DNA from: Acidobacteriota bacterium
GTDB taxonomy: Bacteria; Acidobacteriota; Terriglobia; Acidiferrales; UBA7541
NCBI GenBank assembly: GCA_018268785.1
Contig: JAFDVY010000034.1
Span: 1-32,399 of the forward strand
Direction of reading: 5' to 3'
DNA: 32,399 nucleotides
Within the stretch, counting starts at the first letter, position 1, and each line of letters opens with the position of its first letter. The notes beneath the pieces are model-generated. The model was not told the DNA's origin. It searched no databases and saw nothing but the letters and a program-made list of their open reading frames with translations. Below, piece by piece: positions 10,144 through 19,000 of this stretch. The position numbers and the translations under genes were made by a program.

Positions 10144-11022
10144 TTAGCGAGACTCCTCGTCCGGAGGAACGGTCGCTTCGGCTTCCGCCTTGAAGGCTTC
10201 CACCGCTTCCGCGCCCTCGACGAAGTCGCCTTCCTGCTTTTCGTACTGTTCGTAGGCGCTGGTGTCCACGTATTCGACGCCGTCCGCGGCGGCCTGGTCC
10301 GCAGCAGCCTTCGCTTCGCCAACCTGCGACTGCGCATAAGCATTGCGGCCTTCAATCACCGATTCTGAAATCTTCGAAGTGAACAGGCGAATCGCGCGCA
10401 GCGCATCGTCATTGCCCGGAATAATCCAGTCCACCACATCCGGATCGCAATTCGTATCCACCACCGAAACCACCGGCACGCCCATGCGGCGCGCTTCCTT
10501 GACGGCGATCTCTTCCGCGTTCGAGTCGATGACGAACATTGCATCCGGCAACTGCGTCATGTTCTCGATGCCTTCGAGGTTCTGGTTCAAATGCTTCATT
10601 TCACGGTCGAGCCGCGCGCGCTCTTTCTTCGAGAGTTCGAGCATGCGGCCGTCTTCCGTCATCGCCTTCAGCAGCTTCAGGCGCTTGATCGACTTCTGCA
10701 ATGTCGCCCAGTTCGTCAGCGTGCCGCCCAGCCAGCGGTGATTCACGAAAAACGCACCGCAGCGCTTCGCCTCTTCGGCGACCGCTTCCTGTGCCTGGCG
10801 CTTCGTGCCGACAAACAAAACTGCCTTGCCCTGCGCGGACATGTCGCTCACAAAGCGGCTCGCCTCGCGGAACATCTTCAGGGTCTTCTGCAAATCAATA
10901 ATGTGAATGCCGTTGCGCTCGCCGAAAATGTATTCCTTCATCTTCGGATTCCAACGACGCGTCTGATGACCGAAATGAACACCGGCCTCCAGAAGTTCCT
11001 TCATTGTAATTTCTACTGCCAC
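10144..11022 (-). CDS. rpsB: 30S ribosomal protein S2 (uS2) with acidic C-terminal tail
   Basis: Small-subunit protein needed for S1 binding and translation initiation. Signatures: [67 protein letters not shown] and VDTNCDPD. The 292 residues exceed the 241 of E. coli S2; the excess is a C-terminal tail of about 60 residues rich in Ala, Glu and Asp. Start is GTG at 11020-11022 with AAGGAGG about 5 nt upstream. An ATG overlaps this start in another frame and reaches a stop after three codons, so the GTG is correct. It precedes tsf, the usual arrangement. Confidence 0.97.
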   Translation of the reverse strand: MAVEITMKELLEAGVHFGHQTRRWNPKMKEYIFGERNGIHIIDLQKTLKMFREASRFVSDMSAQGKAVLFVGTKRQAQEAVAEEAKRCGAFFVNHRWLGGTLTNWATLQKSIKRLKLLKAMTEDGRMLELSKKERARLDREMKHLNQNLEGIENMTQLPDAMFVIDSNAEEIAVKEARRMGVPVVSVVDTNCDPDVVDWIIPGNDDALRAIRLFTSKISESVIEGRNAYAQSQVGEAKAAADQAAADGVEYVDTSAYEQYEKQEGDFVEGAEAVEAFKAEAEATVPPDEESR

Positions 11023-11066
11023 ATGCCCTCCTTGTTGGACATCTGCTTGTCGAGTTTTCCGGTTTT

Positions 11067-11089
11067 GGTGGCACAGGCTTTAGCCTGTG
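11067..11089. repeat. Short hairpin repeat with CTTTAG core, copy 2
   Basis: Plus-strand GGTGGC is followed directly by CACAGGCT-TT-AGCCTGTG, a perfect 8-bp stem (11072-11089). It lies in the 182-bp rpsI-rpsB gap. Border and centre match copies 1 and 3 while the stem bases differ in a paired way. No other feature was recognised in this gap apart from the rpsB ribosome binding site. Confidence 0.65.
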
Positions 11090-11204
11090 ATCTGCCTCTT
11101 CCGTTTCCCTCGCAGCAGCGTTTTTGCCGGCGTTCCTGCCGGCCATGATCTCAGCGGAGACCCTTGCGAATCCCCGCTGGAGCTCGTTACAGCCCCCCAA
11201 GTGA

Positions 11205-11612
11205 TTAACGCTTGGTGAACTGGAATCTCTTGCGCGCGCCCTTCTGTCCGTACTTCTTGCGCTCCTTCATACGGGAATCGCGCGTCAGAAAACCGTTCTT
11301 GCGCAGCGCCGGCCGCAGCTCCGGATTGAACCGGGAAATTGCGCGGGAGAGCCCCATGCGAACCGCTCCAGCCTGGCCGCCAACGCCGCCGCCATGCGCT
11401 GTCACCACAACATCAATCTGGTCCGCCAGGTTCGTGAACTTCACCGGCTCCGTCGCGTCATGCTTCCACGCGAAATTCGGAAAATATTGCTCCACCGGCC
11501 GGCCATTCACCGTGAATTTGCCCGAACCGGGGCGCACAAACACGCGCGCGATGGACTCTTTGCGGCGGCCCGTGCCGTGAAACCAGGTCTTGCTCGTCGC
11601 TTCAGCGCTCAA
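11205..11612 (-). CDS. rpsI: 30S ribosomal protein S9 (uS9)
   Basis: Small-subunit protein whose C-terminal tail reaches the P-site tRNA. The product of 135 residues has GTGRRKESIARV near the N-terminus, NGRPVEQYFP, GGGVGGQAGAVRMGLSRA and the conserved end KKYGQKGARKRFQFTKR with terminal Lys-Arg. The start is TTG (11610-11612), chosen because GGGAGGA lies 4-5 nt upstream and no ATG is available in frame before the conserved region. It follows rplM by 238 bp, an unusually long gap for this pair. Confidence 0.96.
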   Translation of the reverse strand: MSAEATSKTWFHGTGRRKESIARVFVRPGSGKFTVNGRPVEQYFPNFAWKHDATEPVKFTNLADQIDVVVTAHGGGVGGQAGAVRMGLSRAISRFNPELRPALRKNGFLTRDSRMKERKKYGQKGARKRFQFTKR

Positions 11613-11807
11613 AACTTCCTCCCAATTACGTCCATAAAATTAAACTCGCAGCAAACGTGCTTGCAGACAGCATGGCCATCCTCGGCCAAAAAACTTTTGA
11701 ACTTCCCACCCGGCTGATTCCCTGCGAAGGCCTGCAGCTGACCTGCGTTTAAGGACAACCAACGTGCGGAAACTTCAGGACCCCGACTGCGAAACTTCGC
11801 TCGCCTC

Positions 11808-11831
11808 GGGTGGCATAGACTTTAGTCTGTG
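11808..11831. repeat. Short hairpin repeat with CTTTAG core, copy 3
   Basis: Plus-strand GGTGGC followed by CATAGACT-TT-AGTCTGTG (11814-11831), an 8-bp stem with one T-G wobble, 20 bp downstream of the rplM stop. It is the third copy of the family, again in a ribosomal-protein intergenic gap. The rest of the 238-bp rplM-rpsI gap (11613-11807) shows no other recognised element. Confidence 0.65.
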
Positions 11832-11850
11832 CTCCCTGAGCCGAAAAAAC

Positions 11851-12300
11851 TTATATCGCCAGCGGCTGCGGATTCTGTCCCTTGTGCCGCGCCAAACCTG
11901 CCGCATCGCGATACACGCGCAACTTCTTCATACGGCGCGCACGCAGCTTGTTCTTCGGGAGCATGCCTTCGATCGCTTCGCGAACCATCCATTCCGGCTT
12001 GGTCCCGCGAACGCGCTTCGCTGGAACTTCTTTTAGCCCGCCGGGGTATCCGCTGTGCGAATAATAAACCTTTTGTTCGATTTTGTTGCCGGTCAGGCGA
12101 ATCTTGTCCGCGTTAATGACCACAACGTGGTCGCCCGAATCCAGGTACGGCGTAAATGACGCCTTATCCTTGCCGATCAAAGCTCGCGCCACTTTCGTCG
12201 CCAGGCGTCCCAGCACCTGATTCGTGGCATCCACAACAAACCAATTCGCGCCCACTTTGAGCGCTTCAGCTTCCGCTCCCTTGGCTACGTACGTCCTCAT
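11851..12300 (-). CDS. rplM: 50S ribosomal protein L13 (uL13)
   Basis: Early-assembling large-subunit protein. The 149-residue product contains WFVVDATNQVLGRLATKVA, GDHVVVINADKIRLTGNK, YYSHSGYPGGLK and the signature around EAIEGMLPKNKLRARRMKKLRVY; length is normal. ATG start, MRTYVAKGAEAE, with only a weak AAAGG site about 14 nt upstream. It is the first gene of the rplM-rpsI-rpsB-tsf-pyrH-frr cluster and has a near-consensus promoter 40-68 bp upstream. Confidence 0.97.
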   Translation of the reverse strand: MRTYVAKGAEAEALKVGANWFVVDATNQVLGRLATKVARALIGKDKASFTPYLDSGDHVVVINADKIRLTGNKIEQKVYYSHSGYPGGLKEVPAKRVRGTKPEWMVREAIEGMLPKNKLRARRMKKLRVYRDAAGLARHKGQNPQPLAI

Positions 12301-12339
12301 CGCAATCAGTCACACCTTTCCCTGTAGAGACAAACGTTA

Positions 12340-12368
12340 ATTTTAGGGGTTGAACCGCGAGAAGTCAA
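12340..12368 (-). promoter_or_regulatory. Sigma-70 promoter of rplM-rpsI
   Basis: On the minus strand, TTGACT (12363-12368) is followed after exactly 17 bp by TAAAAT (12340-12345). The expected transcription start near 12333 leaves a leader of about 33 nt. The -35 hexamer contains the TGA stop codon of the upstream HNH gene (12365-12367). Confidence 0.8.
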
Positions 12369-12883
12369 CGCGGGAGTTTGTTTCCGCATTGATCGGCCCA
12401 CTTTACCGCATCATCCCCTGACAGGCGACGCTGCCGGCAGCGTAAATCGTAAATTAGATGACAAGGTTCGCACATCGCCTTTAAGTGGGATCGGTTGTCG
12501 CACTTAGGAGTGTGGCATAAATGAGCAATGGTAAAGCGAATTTTAACTTTGCCCACCCGCCTTCTATGTCTTGCCCATGTACCGTTAATTTCCTCACAGC
12601 GGCCATAATGCTTCAGGCACTCTCCGCCGCATTCACACTGTTGCTCGCCAGAGCTGTTTCTTGATCTGCATCGAATTTCGATTCCGATGTCTTTCCAATC
12701 CGCCGGGTGCTCAACTTTATTGCTCTTCTTAGTAACTGCTCCCCGAGCCTTACTCCCTATAGTTGCTTTGGAGTTAACTTCTGTTTCAGGCTTTGCCCCC
12801 TCCGCCTTCTTCCGACGGATCGTTTCCCATGCCTTAAGGGCGGCTTTGCGCTGCCTCTCGCTTGCTTCGGGTGTCGGACTCAT
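12365..12883 (-). CDS. HNH nuclease-like / zinc-finger protein paired with DUF433
   Basis: The 172-residue product has a basic N-terminal half (RQRKAALKAWETIRRKK) and a cysteine-rich C-terminal half. Residues 83-96 hold CECGGEC and Cys96; residues 120-146 read AHLCHTPKCDNRSHLKAMC then EPCHLIYD. The His-Asn-Cys-x2-Cys-His order resembles HNH proteins of phages and mobile elements (His121, Asn130, Cys138, Cys141, His142), so a zinc-stabilised beta-beta-alpha metal fold is likely; nuclease activity is inference. ATG start, only 3 bp after the DUF433 stop, so the two are probably translated together. Base composition looks less GC-rich than the ribosomal genes beside it, in keeping with transfer. 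Its stop codon lies inside the rplM -35 box. Confidence 0.7.
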   Translation of the reverse strand: MSPTPEASERQRKAALKAWETIRRKKAEGAKPETEVNSKATIGSKARGAVTKKSNKVEHPADWKDIGIEIRCRSRNSSGEQQCECGGECLKHYGRCEEINGTWARHRRRVGKVKIRFTIAHLCHTPKCDNRSHLKAMCEPCHLIYDLRCRQRRLSGDDAVKWADQCGNKLPR

Positions 12884-12886
12884 GAA

Positions 12887-13078
12887 TCAGCCCACCCTAG
12901 CTTCCTCAATCGCCGCGATAGCAAGTTCCCGGCTGACACTTGGATACTGGTCCAGAAACTGGTCCAGCGTATCCCCGCCCTCAAGGTAGTCCGTCAGAAT
13001 CTTGAACGGCACACGAGTGCCGCGAAAACATGGCTCGCCACTCATTATGTTCGGGTCTTTCACCACGACGCTTGCCAT
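12887..13078 (-). CDS. DUF433 family antitoxin-like protein
   Basis: The 63-residue product matches the DUF433 pattern: DPNIMSGEPCFRGTRVPF, then ILTDYLEGGDTLDQFLDQYPSVSRE. DUF433 proteins carry a small DNA-binding domain and are usually the antitoxin-like partner of a PIN-like DUF5615 gene placed directly downstream. Here the downstream partner is instead the HNH/zinc-finger gene, 3 bp away, and no DUF5615 gene is in the window. ATG start; complete although slightly short at the C-terminus. Role as antitoxin or autorepressor is inferred from the family. Confidence 0.8.
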   Translation of the reverse strand: MASVVVKDPNIMSGEPCFRGTRVPFKILTDYLEGGDTLDQFLDQYPSVSRELAIAAIEEARVG

Positions 13079-13132
13079 CTGACGCCTCGTCTTCAGTCTA
13101 ACAGTTCACAGTCGCATTAAGCAGTGAAGAAG

Positions 13133-14167
13133 TCATCGCAACACCGCCCAAGCCATCCCATCCGGATTCCCGCCCGCGTCAATCTTCCCCGTCGCAGCTA
13201 GCGTCTTAAGATCAATCACCGCTACATAATTATCCGGCGTGCACGCCACAAACGCCCGCGCGCCGTTCGGCTCCATCTGAATCCCTGCCGCGCCATGTCC
13301 CACCGGAATCCGCTTCACCACTTCCTTCAGATCCGTGTCGAGCACCGTTACATCGGCCCCGCCAAGACTCGAAACGAGCACCAGCTTCCCATCCGGGGTG
13401 AATTTCAAGCGATTCGCCCCGCGCACATTCGCGTTAATCGTCCGCGACACGCTCTTGTCCGCAATGTTCACCACAGCAATCGTTCCTGCGCGCGCATTCG
13501 CCGCCCAAAGTTCTTTTCCATCCGGCGACACATCAAATCCTTCCGATCCCGCTCCCACATCCACTAAAAATTGCGTCCATTCAGCAGGAAATCCCCCCGT
13601 GGGCTGTGCTTGCGGAGGCCCCGACGGCAAACTCGGCCGCACCTTCTCCCAAACACTGATCGTCCCAGATTGAATGTTCGACGTAAAAATCCTGCTCAAA
13701 TCTTGGGTCACAAAAATCATGTGCGTGCGGTTCTGTCCGCTTCCCAGAACAAAATCCACTTTCCCCGTCGCCGGATCGACGCTCCCAAACACTTTCGCCG
13801 CTTCCGCCGTAAACCAAACTTTTCCTTCTGCAAAATCCAGTCCATGCGGCCCCTTCAACGCGCCCAAATCAATCGGCGCCAGCGCCTTCTGATTCACCAG
13901 GTCAATCACCGCCAGAGTGTGCAGGGCCCCCGCACCTCCGCCGCCATAATTCGAAACATACGCCATCTTCCCATCCGCGGTCGCGATCACTTCATGCGGA
14001 TCATCACCAACCGGCATCTTCGCCACCACTTTCAACGTCGCCGGATCCACAATCGCCAGCGTGCGGTCATGCTTAGAAAGCACCAACAACGATTCTCTTG
14101 GCGTCTGCGCAGAAACCGCTCCTGCAATCATTGCAAAAGCAATCGCAAGAATACTTAAGCGGCGCAT
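13133..14167 (-). CDS. Exported YVTN-type beta-propeller protein
   Basis: The 344-residue product has a signal peptide (MRRLSILAIAFAMIAGAVSAQ) followed by repeated blades of the YVTN/surface-layer type, for example LAIVDPATLKVVAKMPVGDDP, AYVSNYGG, LAVIDL, FDVSPDGKELWAANA, KFTPDGKLVLVSS and YVAVIDLKTL. Such propellers are common in secreted proteins and bind partners or ligands; no catalytic motif is seen. The ATG at 14165-14167 has GGGAG 7 nt upstream; an ATG six codons earlier is less well placed for the signal peptide. It stands alone, divergent from the next gene, with a hairpin repeat in the 260-bp gap. Confidence 0.85.
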   Translation of the reverse strand: MRRLSILAIAFAMIAGAVSAQTPRESLLVLSKHDRTLAIVDPATLKVVAKMPVGDDPHEVIATADGKMAYVSNYGGGGAGALHTLAVIDLVNQKALAPIDLGALKGPHGLDFAEGKVWFTAEAAKVFGSVDPATGKVDFVLGSGQNRTHMIFVTQDLSRIFTSNIQSGTISVWEKVRPSLPSGPPQAQPTGGFPAEWTQFLVDVGAGSEGFDVSPDGKELWAANARAGTIAVVNIADKSVSRTINANVRGANRLKFTPDGKLVLVSSLGGADVTVLDTDLKEVVKRIPVGHGAAGIQMEPNGARAFVACTPDNYVAVIDLKTLAATGKIDAGGNPDGMAWAVLR

Positions 14168-14208
14168 GTTCGTCTCCCATTGCATGGCTTTCTAAAACAC
14201 ACGTATTT

Positions 14209-14251
14209 TGTCATTCCTCGGGCGGTTTTTGCCCGGGGAATTTGTTTTTCC
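14209..14251 (+). repeat. Hairpin repeat bounded by TGTCATTCC and GGAATTTGTTTTT, copy 1
   Basis: ATTCCTCGGGC / GCCCGGGGAAT (14213-14223 with 14231-14241) forms an 11-bp stem with one wobble, followed by TTGTTTTT. The outer sequence matches copy 2 at 22364-22400 on the other strand: TGTCATTCC, a variable GC-rich centre, then GGAATYTGYTTTT. Its hairpin plus T-run form could also act as a terminator, but no plus-strand gene ends here. Confidence 0.6.
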
Positions 14252-14427
14252 TTCGGCGTCGCCCGCGAGCGGGTATTGAGCAAACGGGCCAGTAATCAGT
14301 TCTAGCGCCATTCCTCACTCTATCCGACCGCCAGTGTGGAAATGAGCCAGGCGCGCCTCAACGAAATCCTGCGAAAACTCCGCGAAGCGTGTATTGTGTG
14401 TCGAAAATGAACGGAGGAATTCTGGAA

Positions 14428-14847
14428 ATGCCGGAAACTCAAGGCCAGCCAAACACTTTCCGCAGCATTCTTTCCATACTTGTCGCATTCGTCGCCGTCG
14501 TCGTGCTGTCTTTCGGCACGGATGAGTTGTTGCATCTATTTGCGGGCTTCCCTCCGCTTGGCCACGTCTATAGTGACCGACAATTCATGTGGGCTACGCT
14601 CTATCGCACGATTTACGGAGTGGTTGGCAGCTACATCACCGCAACTCTCGCCCCATGGAAGCCCATGAAACATTCCTTGATCGGCGGCGCCATCGGTTTC
14701 GCTCTAAGCGCTGTCGGCGTGGCAGGTGCGGTTGTCGCCGGACCAAAGATGGGCCCGCTCTGGTATCCGATCGCTTTATTGGTCGGCGTTCTGCCCACCG
14801 CATGGCTCGGCGCAAAACTCCGCATCCTCCAAACGCCGTCGCAATAG
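14428..14847 (+). CDS. Small membrane protein, four predicted segments
   Basis: The 139-residue product has hydrophobic segments at about 13-35, 50-72, 80-103 and 107-128, with short polar loops, and no family I recognise. The ATG at 14428 has GGAGGA 9 nt upstream; earlier in-frame starts (GTG at 14389, ATG at 14407) lack one. It stands alone between the YVTN gene (divergent) and the aminotransferase. The good ribosome binding site and continuous hydrophobic pattern support a real gene; function unknown. Confidence 0.7.
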   Translation: MPETQGQPNTFRSILSILVAFVAVVVLSFGTDELLHLFAGFPPLGHVYSDRQFMWATLYRTIYGVVGSYITATLAPWKPMKHSLIGGAIGFALSAVGVAGAVVAGPKMGPLWYPIALLVGVLPTAWLGAKLRILQTPSQ

Positions 14848-14865
14848 AGCCTGCATAGGACTGGC

Positions 14866-14920
14866 CCACCTCTGTGTCCTCTGTGCCCTGGTCTCAGTAA
14901 CCTCCGCGTTAATGCTTTGA
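14866..14920. repeat. Degenerate CTCTGTG-type dispersed repeat
   Basis: CCTCTGTGTCCTCTGTG is followed by CAGTAACCTCCGCGTTAATG and CTTTGA. This is a decayed copy of the widespread intergenic motif built from CTCTGTG/CTCTGCG units that ends in GTTAATGCTTT. The 309 bp between 14848 and 15156 hold this repeat, a T8 run flanked by GCGC (near 14947-14961), and a -10-like TATACAAT (15119-15126) before the aminotransferase leader; nothing else is recognised. Confidence 0.5.
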
Positions 14921-15130
14921 TTTTCTCGATTCACCGCTCTTTGCGCGTTTTTTTTGCGCTCTTCCGCCGTCCGCGACGACTCAACTCTCCCCATTTCAAT
15001 CGTTTGCGCACTCTTTGCAAAACCACCCGGGCGTGCGGGTTGTGCATCCCGGATGCCTCTACGGGATATCCCAAAGCGCAAAATGCATTCGCTCCTTCCC
15101 CTTGCCGCCTTGTGCCGGTATACAATCGAG

Positions 15131-15160
15131 ATGAAAAATACACTTGAGGAACTCTCGTGA
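15131..15160 (+). CDS. Possible 9-residue leader peptide overlapping the aminotransferase start
   Basis: ATG at 15131 opens a frame encoding MKNTLEELS whose TGA overlaps the GTG start of the next gene in the sequence GTGA. Such overlap allows translational coupling. A -10-like TATACAAT sits just upstream, so the transcript may begin near the ATG itself. There is no good ribosome binding site, so the reading frame may be chance. Confidence 0.25.
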   Translation: MKNTLEELS

Positions 15161-16029
15161 TCCATCGCCACGTTTTTCATAACGACAAAGTCATGCCCGT
15201 CGAAGACTGCCGCCTCTCGCCGGGGCAAGCCGGCGTCATCTGCGGCTGGGGCCTCTTCACCACCATTCGTATCGTGAAAGGCGAAGCCTTCGGCTACGAA
15301 CGCCATTGGCGCCGCCTGGAAAAAGACGCCGCCATCGTTCGCTTGCCGCTTCCGAATACCGGCGCAAGAGTCCGCGTGCATTTGCAAGAAGTCATTCGCG
15401 CCAACAAAGTCTCCGACGGATGCGCAAGAATCTATTTGATCTACAACCAGGTTGGCGCGTGGCGCAGCGAAGAGAAAATGCCGCAGGTCGATTTGTTGAT
15501 TTACACCGCGCCGCTTCCCGAATATCGCGAACCGGTTCGCCTGGCGATCCGCGAACATGGCCGCCACGCTGCTTCCGCGCTCGCCGGAGTAAAAACAATT
15601 TCCTGGCTTCCAAATGTCTGGGCCGTCGCCGAGGCGCAAAAAGAAGGTTTCGACGAAGTCGTTCTGCTCAATGAACGCGGCGAAGTCGCCGAATGTACCG
15701 CCGCAAATATTTTTGTCGTGAAAGGCGACAAGGTGTTCACGCCGCCGCTCAACTCCGGCTGCCTCGAAGGAGTCACGCGCGGCATCTTGATGGAAATCGC
15801 GCCGGAAGCGGGCATTTCCGTCGTGGAACAGACTCTGAAACCCGAAGACTTCGCTTCAGCGAATGAAGTCTTTATCTCGTCCACAAATCGCAATTTGATC
15901 GGAGTCGGCGAAATCGCCGGCCAGAAAATTCCCGTTGCTCCCGGCCCCATCACGCGCCGCCTCGACGAACTCTTTGACTTTTACGTCACCGAGTACGTCA
16001 GCCGCCGCCAGGCCGCGGCGGCCCGCTAA
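15157..16029 (+). CDS. Class IV PLP aminotransferase (branched-chain type or aminodeoxychorismate lyase)
   Basis: Fold-type IV pyridoxal phosphate enzyme of 290 residues. The Schiff-base lysine is Lys146 in GVKTISWLPN, and the phosphate-binding Glu179 lies in AECTAANIFVV; FISSTNRNLIGV near the C-terminus is the usual third motif. The family includes branched-chain amino acid transaminase, D-amino acid transaminase and 4-amino-4-deoxychorismate lyase; sequence alone by eye does not decide between them. Start is GTG at 15157 with GAGGAA 7 nt upstream. Convergent with the TonB-dependent receptor gene, ending 21 bp from it. Confidence 0.88.
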   Translation: MIHRHVFHNDKVMPVEDCRLSPGQAGVICGWGLFTTIRIVKGEAFGYERHWRRLEKDAAIVRLPLPNTGARVRVHLQEVIRANKVSDGCARIYLIYNQVGAWRSEEKMPQVDLLIYTAPLPEYREPVRLAIREHGRHAASALAGVKTISWLPNVWAVAEAQKEGFDEVVLLNERGEVAECTAANIFVVKGDKVFTPPLNSGCLEGVTRGILMEIAPEAGISVVEQTLKPEDFASANEVFISSTNRNLIGVGEIAGQKIPVAPGPITRRLDELFDFYVTEYVSRRQAAAAR

Positions 16030-16050
16030 GGAGCAAAAAAATAAAAAGTT

Positions 16051-19000
16051 CTAGAAGAGAAATTTCAGCGCGAACTGCACAAGCCTTCCGGGCTGCGAAC
16101 TGGTGATCGCTCCGAAATTCGACGAATTTATATCGTTAACCGGAATCCCGAAATTCGCGCGGTTGAAAATGTTGAATAATTCCCCGCGGAACTGAATCGT
16201 CTTTGTCTCCGTAATGCGGAAATTCTTCAGCGCCGAAAAATCCCACTGCTGAAACCCGGGACCTTGCGCAATATTTCTTCCCGCATTTCCGAACTGTCCG
16301 AGTTGCGTTACCTGCTGGAATCCATCCCTCGTGATCCAGCAGCTCGGCGTTCCCGCTTGGAATATCGGACCGTTCGGGTCGGGCTGGCAAGTCCCTTTCG
16401 TGAAGTCGCCGACTACATTCGGCCGGTCGCTGGGGAATCCGGAAATTTCCGGAGCGCCGCCTTGGAGCGAAGGGCCGGAGGAATCGTACACCGTGAACGG
16501 CGTGCCGCCCATGAACGTCGTGATTCCGTTTATTTGCCAGCCGCCGAGCGCGACGCGCTTCCACCCTTCCGCATTTTCGAAAAACGGAAGATTCCACTGG
16601 TAACTGATTACGAAGCGATGGCGTGCATCGAACATCGAGCGGCCGCGTTCCTTTCCGAGGTCGAATGGATTTTGCGCCAGATCGTTTTCGCCGGCGGTGC
16701 TTTGCGAAGCGGAACCGGTGATGTTGAACGAAGAAACATCATCGATCGCCTTCGAGTACGTGTACGAACCGAGGAAAGAAAGTCCGTGGCTAAAGCGTTT
16801 TTTCAAACTGGCCTGCAAGGCGTTATAGCTGGAATTTGTGATGCCGGCAATTTCGCCGACGGAAGAAAACGTGCACGGATTCGTATTCGTCCGTGTGCAA
16901 CCGGAATACAAACGCCGGCGATCCGCATTGGTTTGCGAAGTGTCACCAGGTTCAAATGTGGTGGGATTGCCTTCGATCAAGCGCGGCAGACGCGTGCCTT
17001 TTGTTCCAATGTAGCCCGCTTCAAGAAGCCAGTCGCCTCCGAAAGAGCGCTGGAGGTTCAAATTCCAGTCTTGCGCGTAAGGCAATTTCAGATCTTTGTT
17101 GAGAACCAGCAAAGTCATCGGCTGCGTGAAACCATTCACTGGAGGAGGCAGGCCTGCGTACGGATCGGAAAAATTCGGAACGCCAATCTGCGCCGTTTGC
17201 AAATACGGAGGCGCGCTGATGGGATCCTGCAGCGGCCCGCCCTGACCCGTGTAAAACGGATCGTAGAAAATTCCGTACGCGGAACTGACGCGCCACTTTC
17301 CGCTTCCGGTTGGATCCCAGGCGAAACCAATGCGCGGAGCGAACGCATCTTTTTTCGTTTGAATCAGGCCGCGCGGAACTCCGGGATCGCCGGGATAGAC
17401 GAGACCCGCCGGCGCTTGCGGATGAACGACGGACTGGACGCCGGGTTCGAAGAGATTCTGCCGGTCGTGAATTTCGGTGTACGGAAACGGAATTTCGTAG
17501 CGCAAGCCGAGATTTACGGTGAATCGCGACGAGACTTTGAACGTGTCCTGCGCATACGCGTTGATATTGTTCCCGCGCAAGCCGCGGGCGAAATCACCGC
17601 TGCCTTGCAGGAAGAAAATCGGCTGGCCGATGAGGAAGCTTGCAAACGAATTGGTGAGCGGCGCATTGACAAAAACGAAAAATCCGTTGGTGGCAATTCC
17701 CTGTAACACATTGATTTGATCGTGCCCGTAGCCGCCTCCGAATTTCAGTTCGTGGCGCCCGCGAATCCAGGTCAATGAACTACTGAGGTCGAACGTGTTC
17801 TGGTAACTGTTGCGAGGTCCTGTGATTGGATCGCCGACGGAGGCAAATCCGGCGACTTGAACGAAAGGAGGCCCGCTGGATACGTCGAGCGAAGGAGAAT
17901 AGGTGAAGCCAAGGCTCTGCAAGTCGGTGTGATTGATGTGTTCGCCGAAAAGAAATTTATTGCGGAGGAAGGAGAAGCGAGCGAGGCCCACGAGAGATGA
18001 CGAAAAGGTGTGCGTTTCCGTTGCGACGAAATTTTGCGCGCGCTGGTCTTCGCCAACTGGAAATCCAGGAACGTTTGCGCCGGAAGTCGAGAGCGGATCG
18101 GTGACGTTTCCCTGATTGAAGCTGTAGCGAAAATTCAGCGTGTCTTTGCTGGTCAAATAATGATCGAAGCGGACACCAAATTGATCGCCGTTTTGCGGTT
18201 TGGATTGCGTTGCAACGAACTGGTTGTTCGGAAGATTGGGCAGCGGATAAAACGCAAGAATATTTTGCGAAATGGGATTGATACCGGGCAAAGTGTTGAA
18301 TGGGATCGGTTGCGGGGCAGGCGCAAAGACGTTGTAGATCTGGTTTCCGGGATTGTTGCAGAGGCCGCCGGCGTCGAACCCTTCTGGACATAGTTCGCGG
18401 AAATTGCCGGTGCGCTCAGCGGCGCTGGGGACGGTGGCGACACTGGTTACACCCTGTCGATTGCGCAGGCCCTCGTAATAAAGAAAGAAAAATGTCTTGT
18501 CGCGCTTGATTGGTCCGCCAAACGCGCCGCCGAACTGGTTTCGCTTCAGCGGTTCGACATTTTTCGCGAAGAAGCTTTTCGCGTCGAACATATCGTTGCG
18601 AATAAACTCCCAGAGCGCGCCGTGGTAGTTGTTCGTGCCGGAGCGCGTGATGATATTTGTGGTTGAGCCGGTGCTGTGGCCGAATTCGGCGTTTGCAGTG
18701 TGCGTGAGAATACGAAATTCGGAGATTGCGTCAACAGGGAGAGCCATTACGTAGCCGCCGTCGACGCCGTTGAAATTGTCCGCGCCGTCAATCAAGAAAT
18801 TGTTGGATTCGGGGCGCTGGCCGTTTACAGAGTACGCCTGGCCTTCGCGCAGCGAACCACCGGCGGTTGCAAGGCCCGGAGTGATGGGAACTACACCAGG
18901 CTGGAGGACACCAAGCTGCGTAAAATTGCGGCCGTTGAGCGGCAGATCGAGAATTTCACGTTCGCCGACGGTTTTTCCGAGGGCAGTGTTTGTAGCTTCG

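Noticed and set aside
16264..17706. Plus-strand open frame of 480 codons
   Set aside because: It is antisense to the TonB-dependent receptor gene and shows no domain-like pattern.
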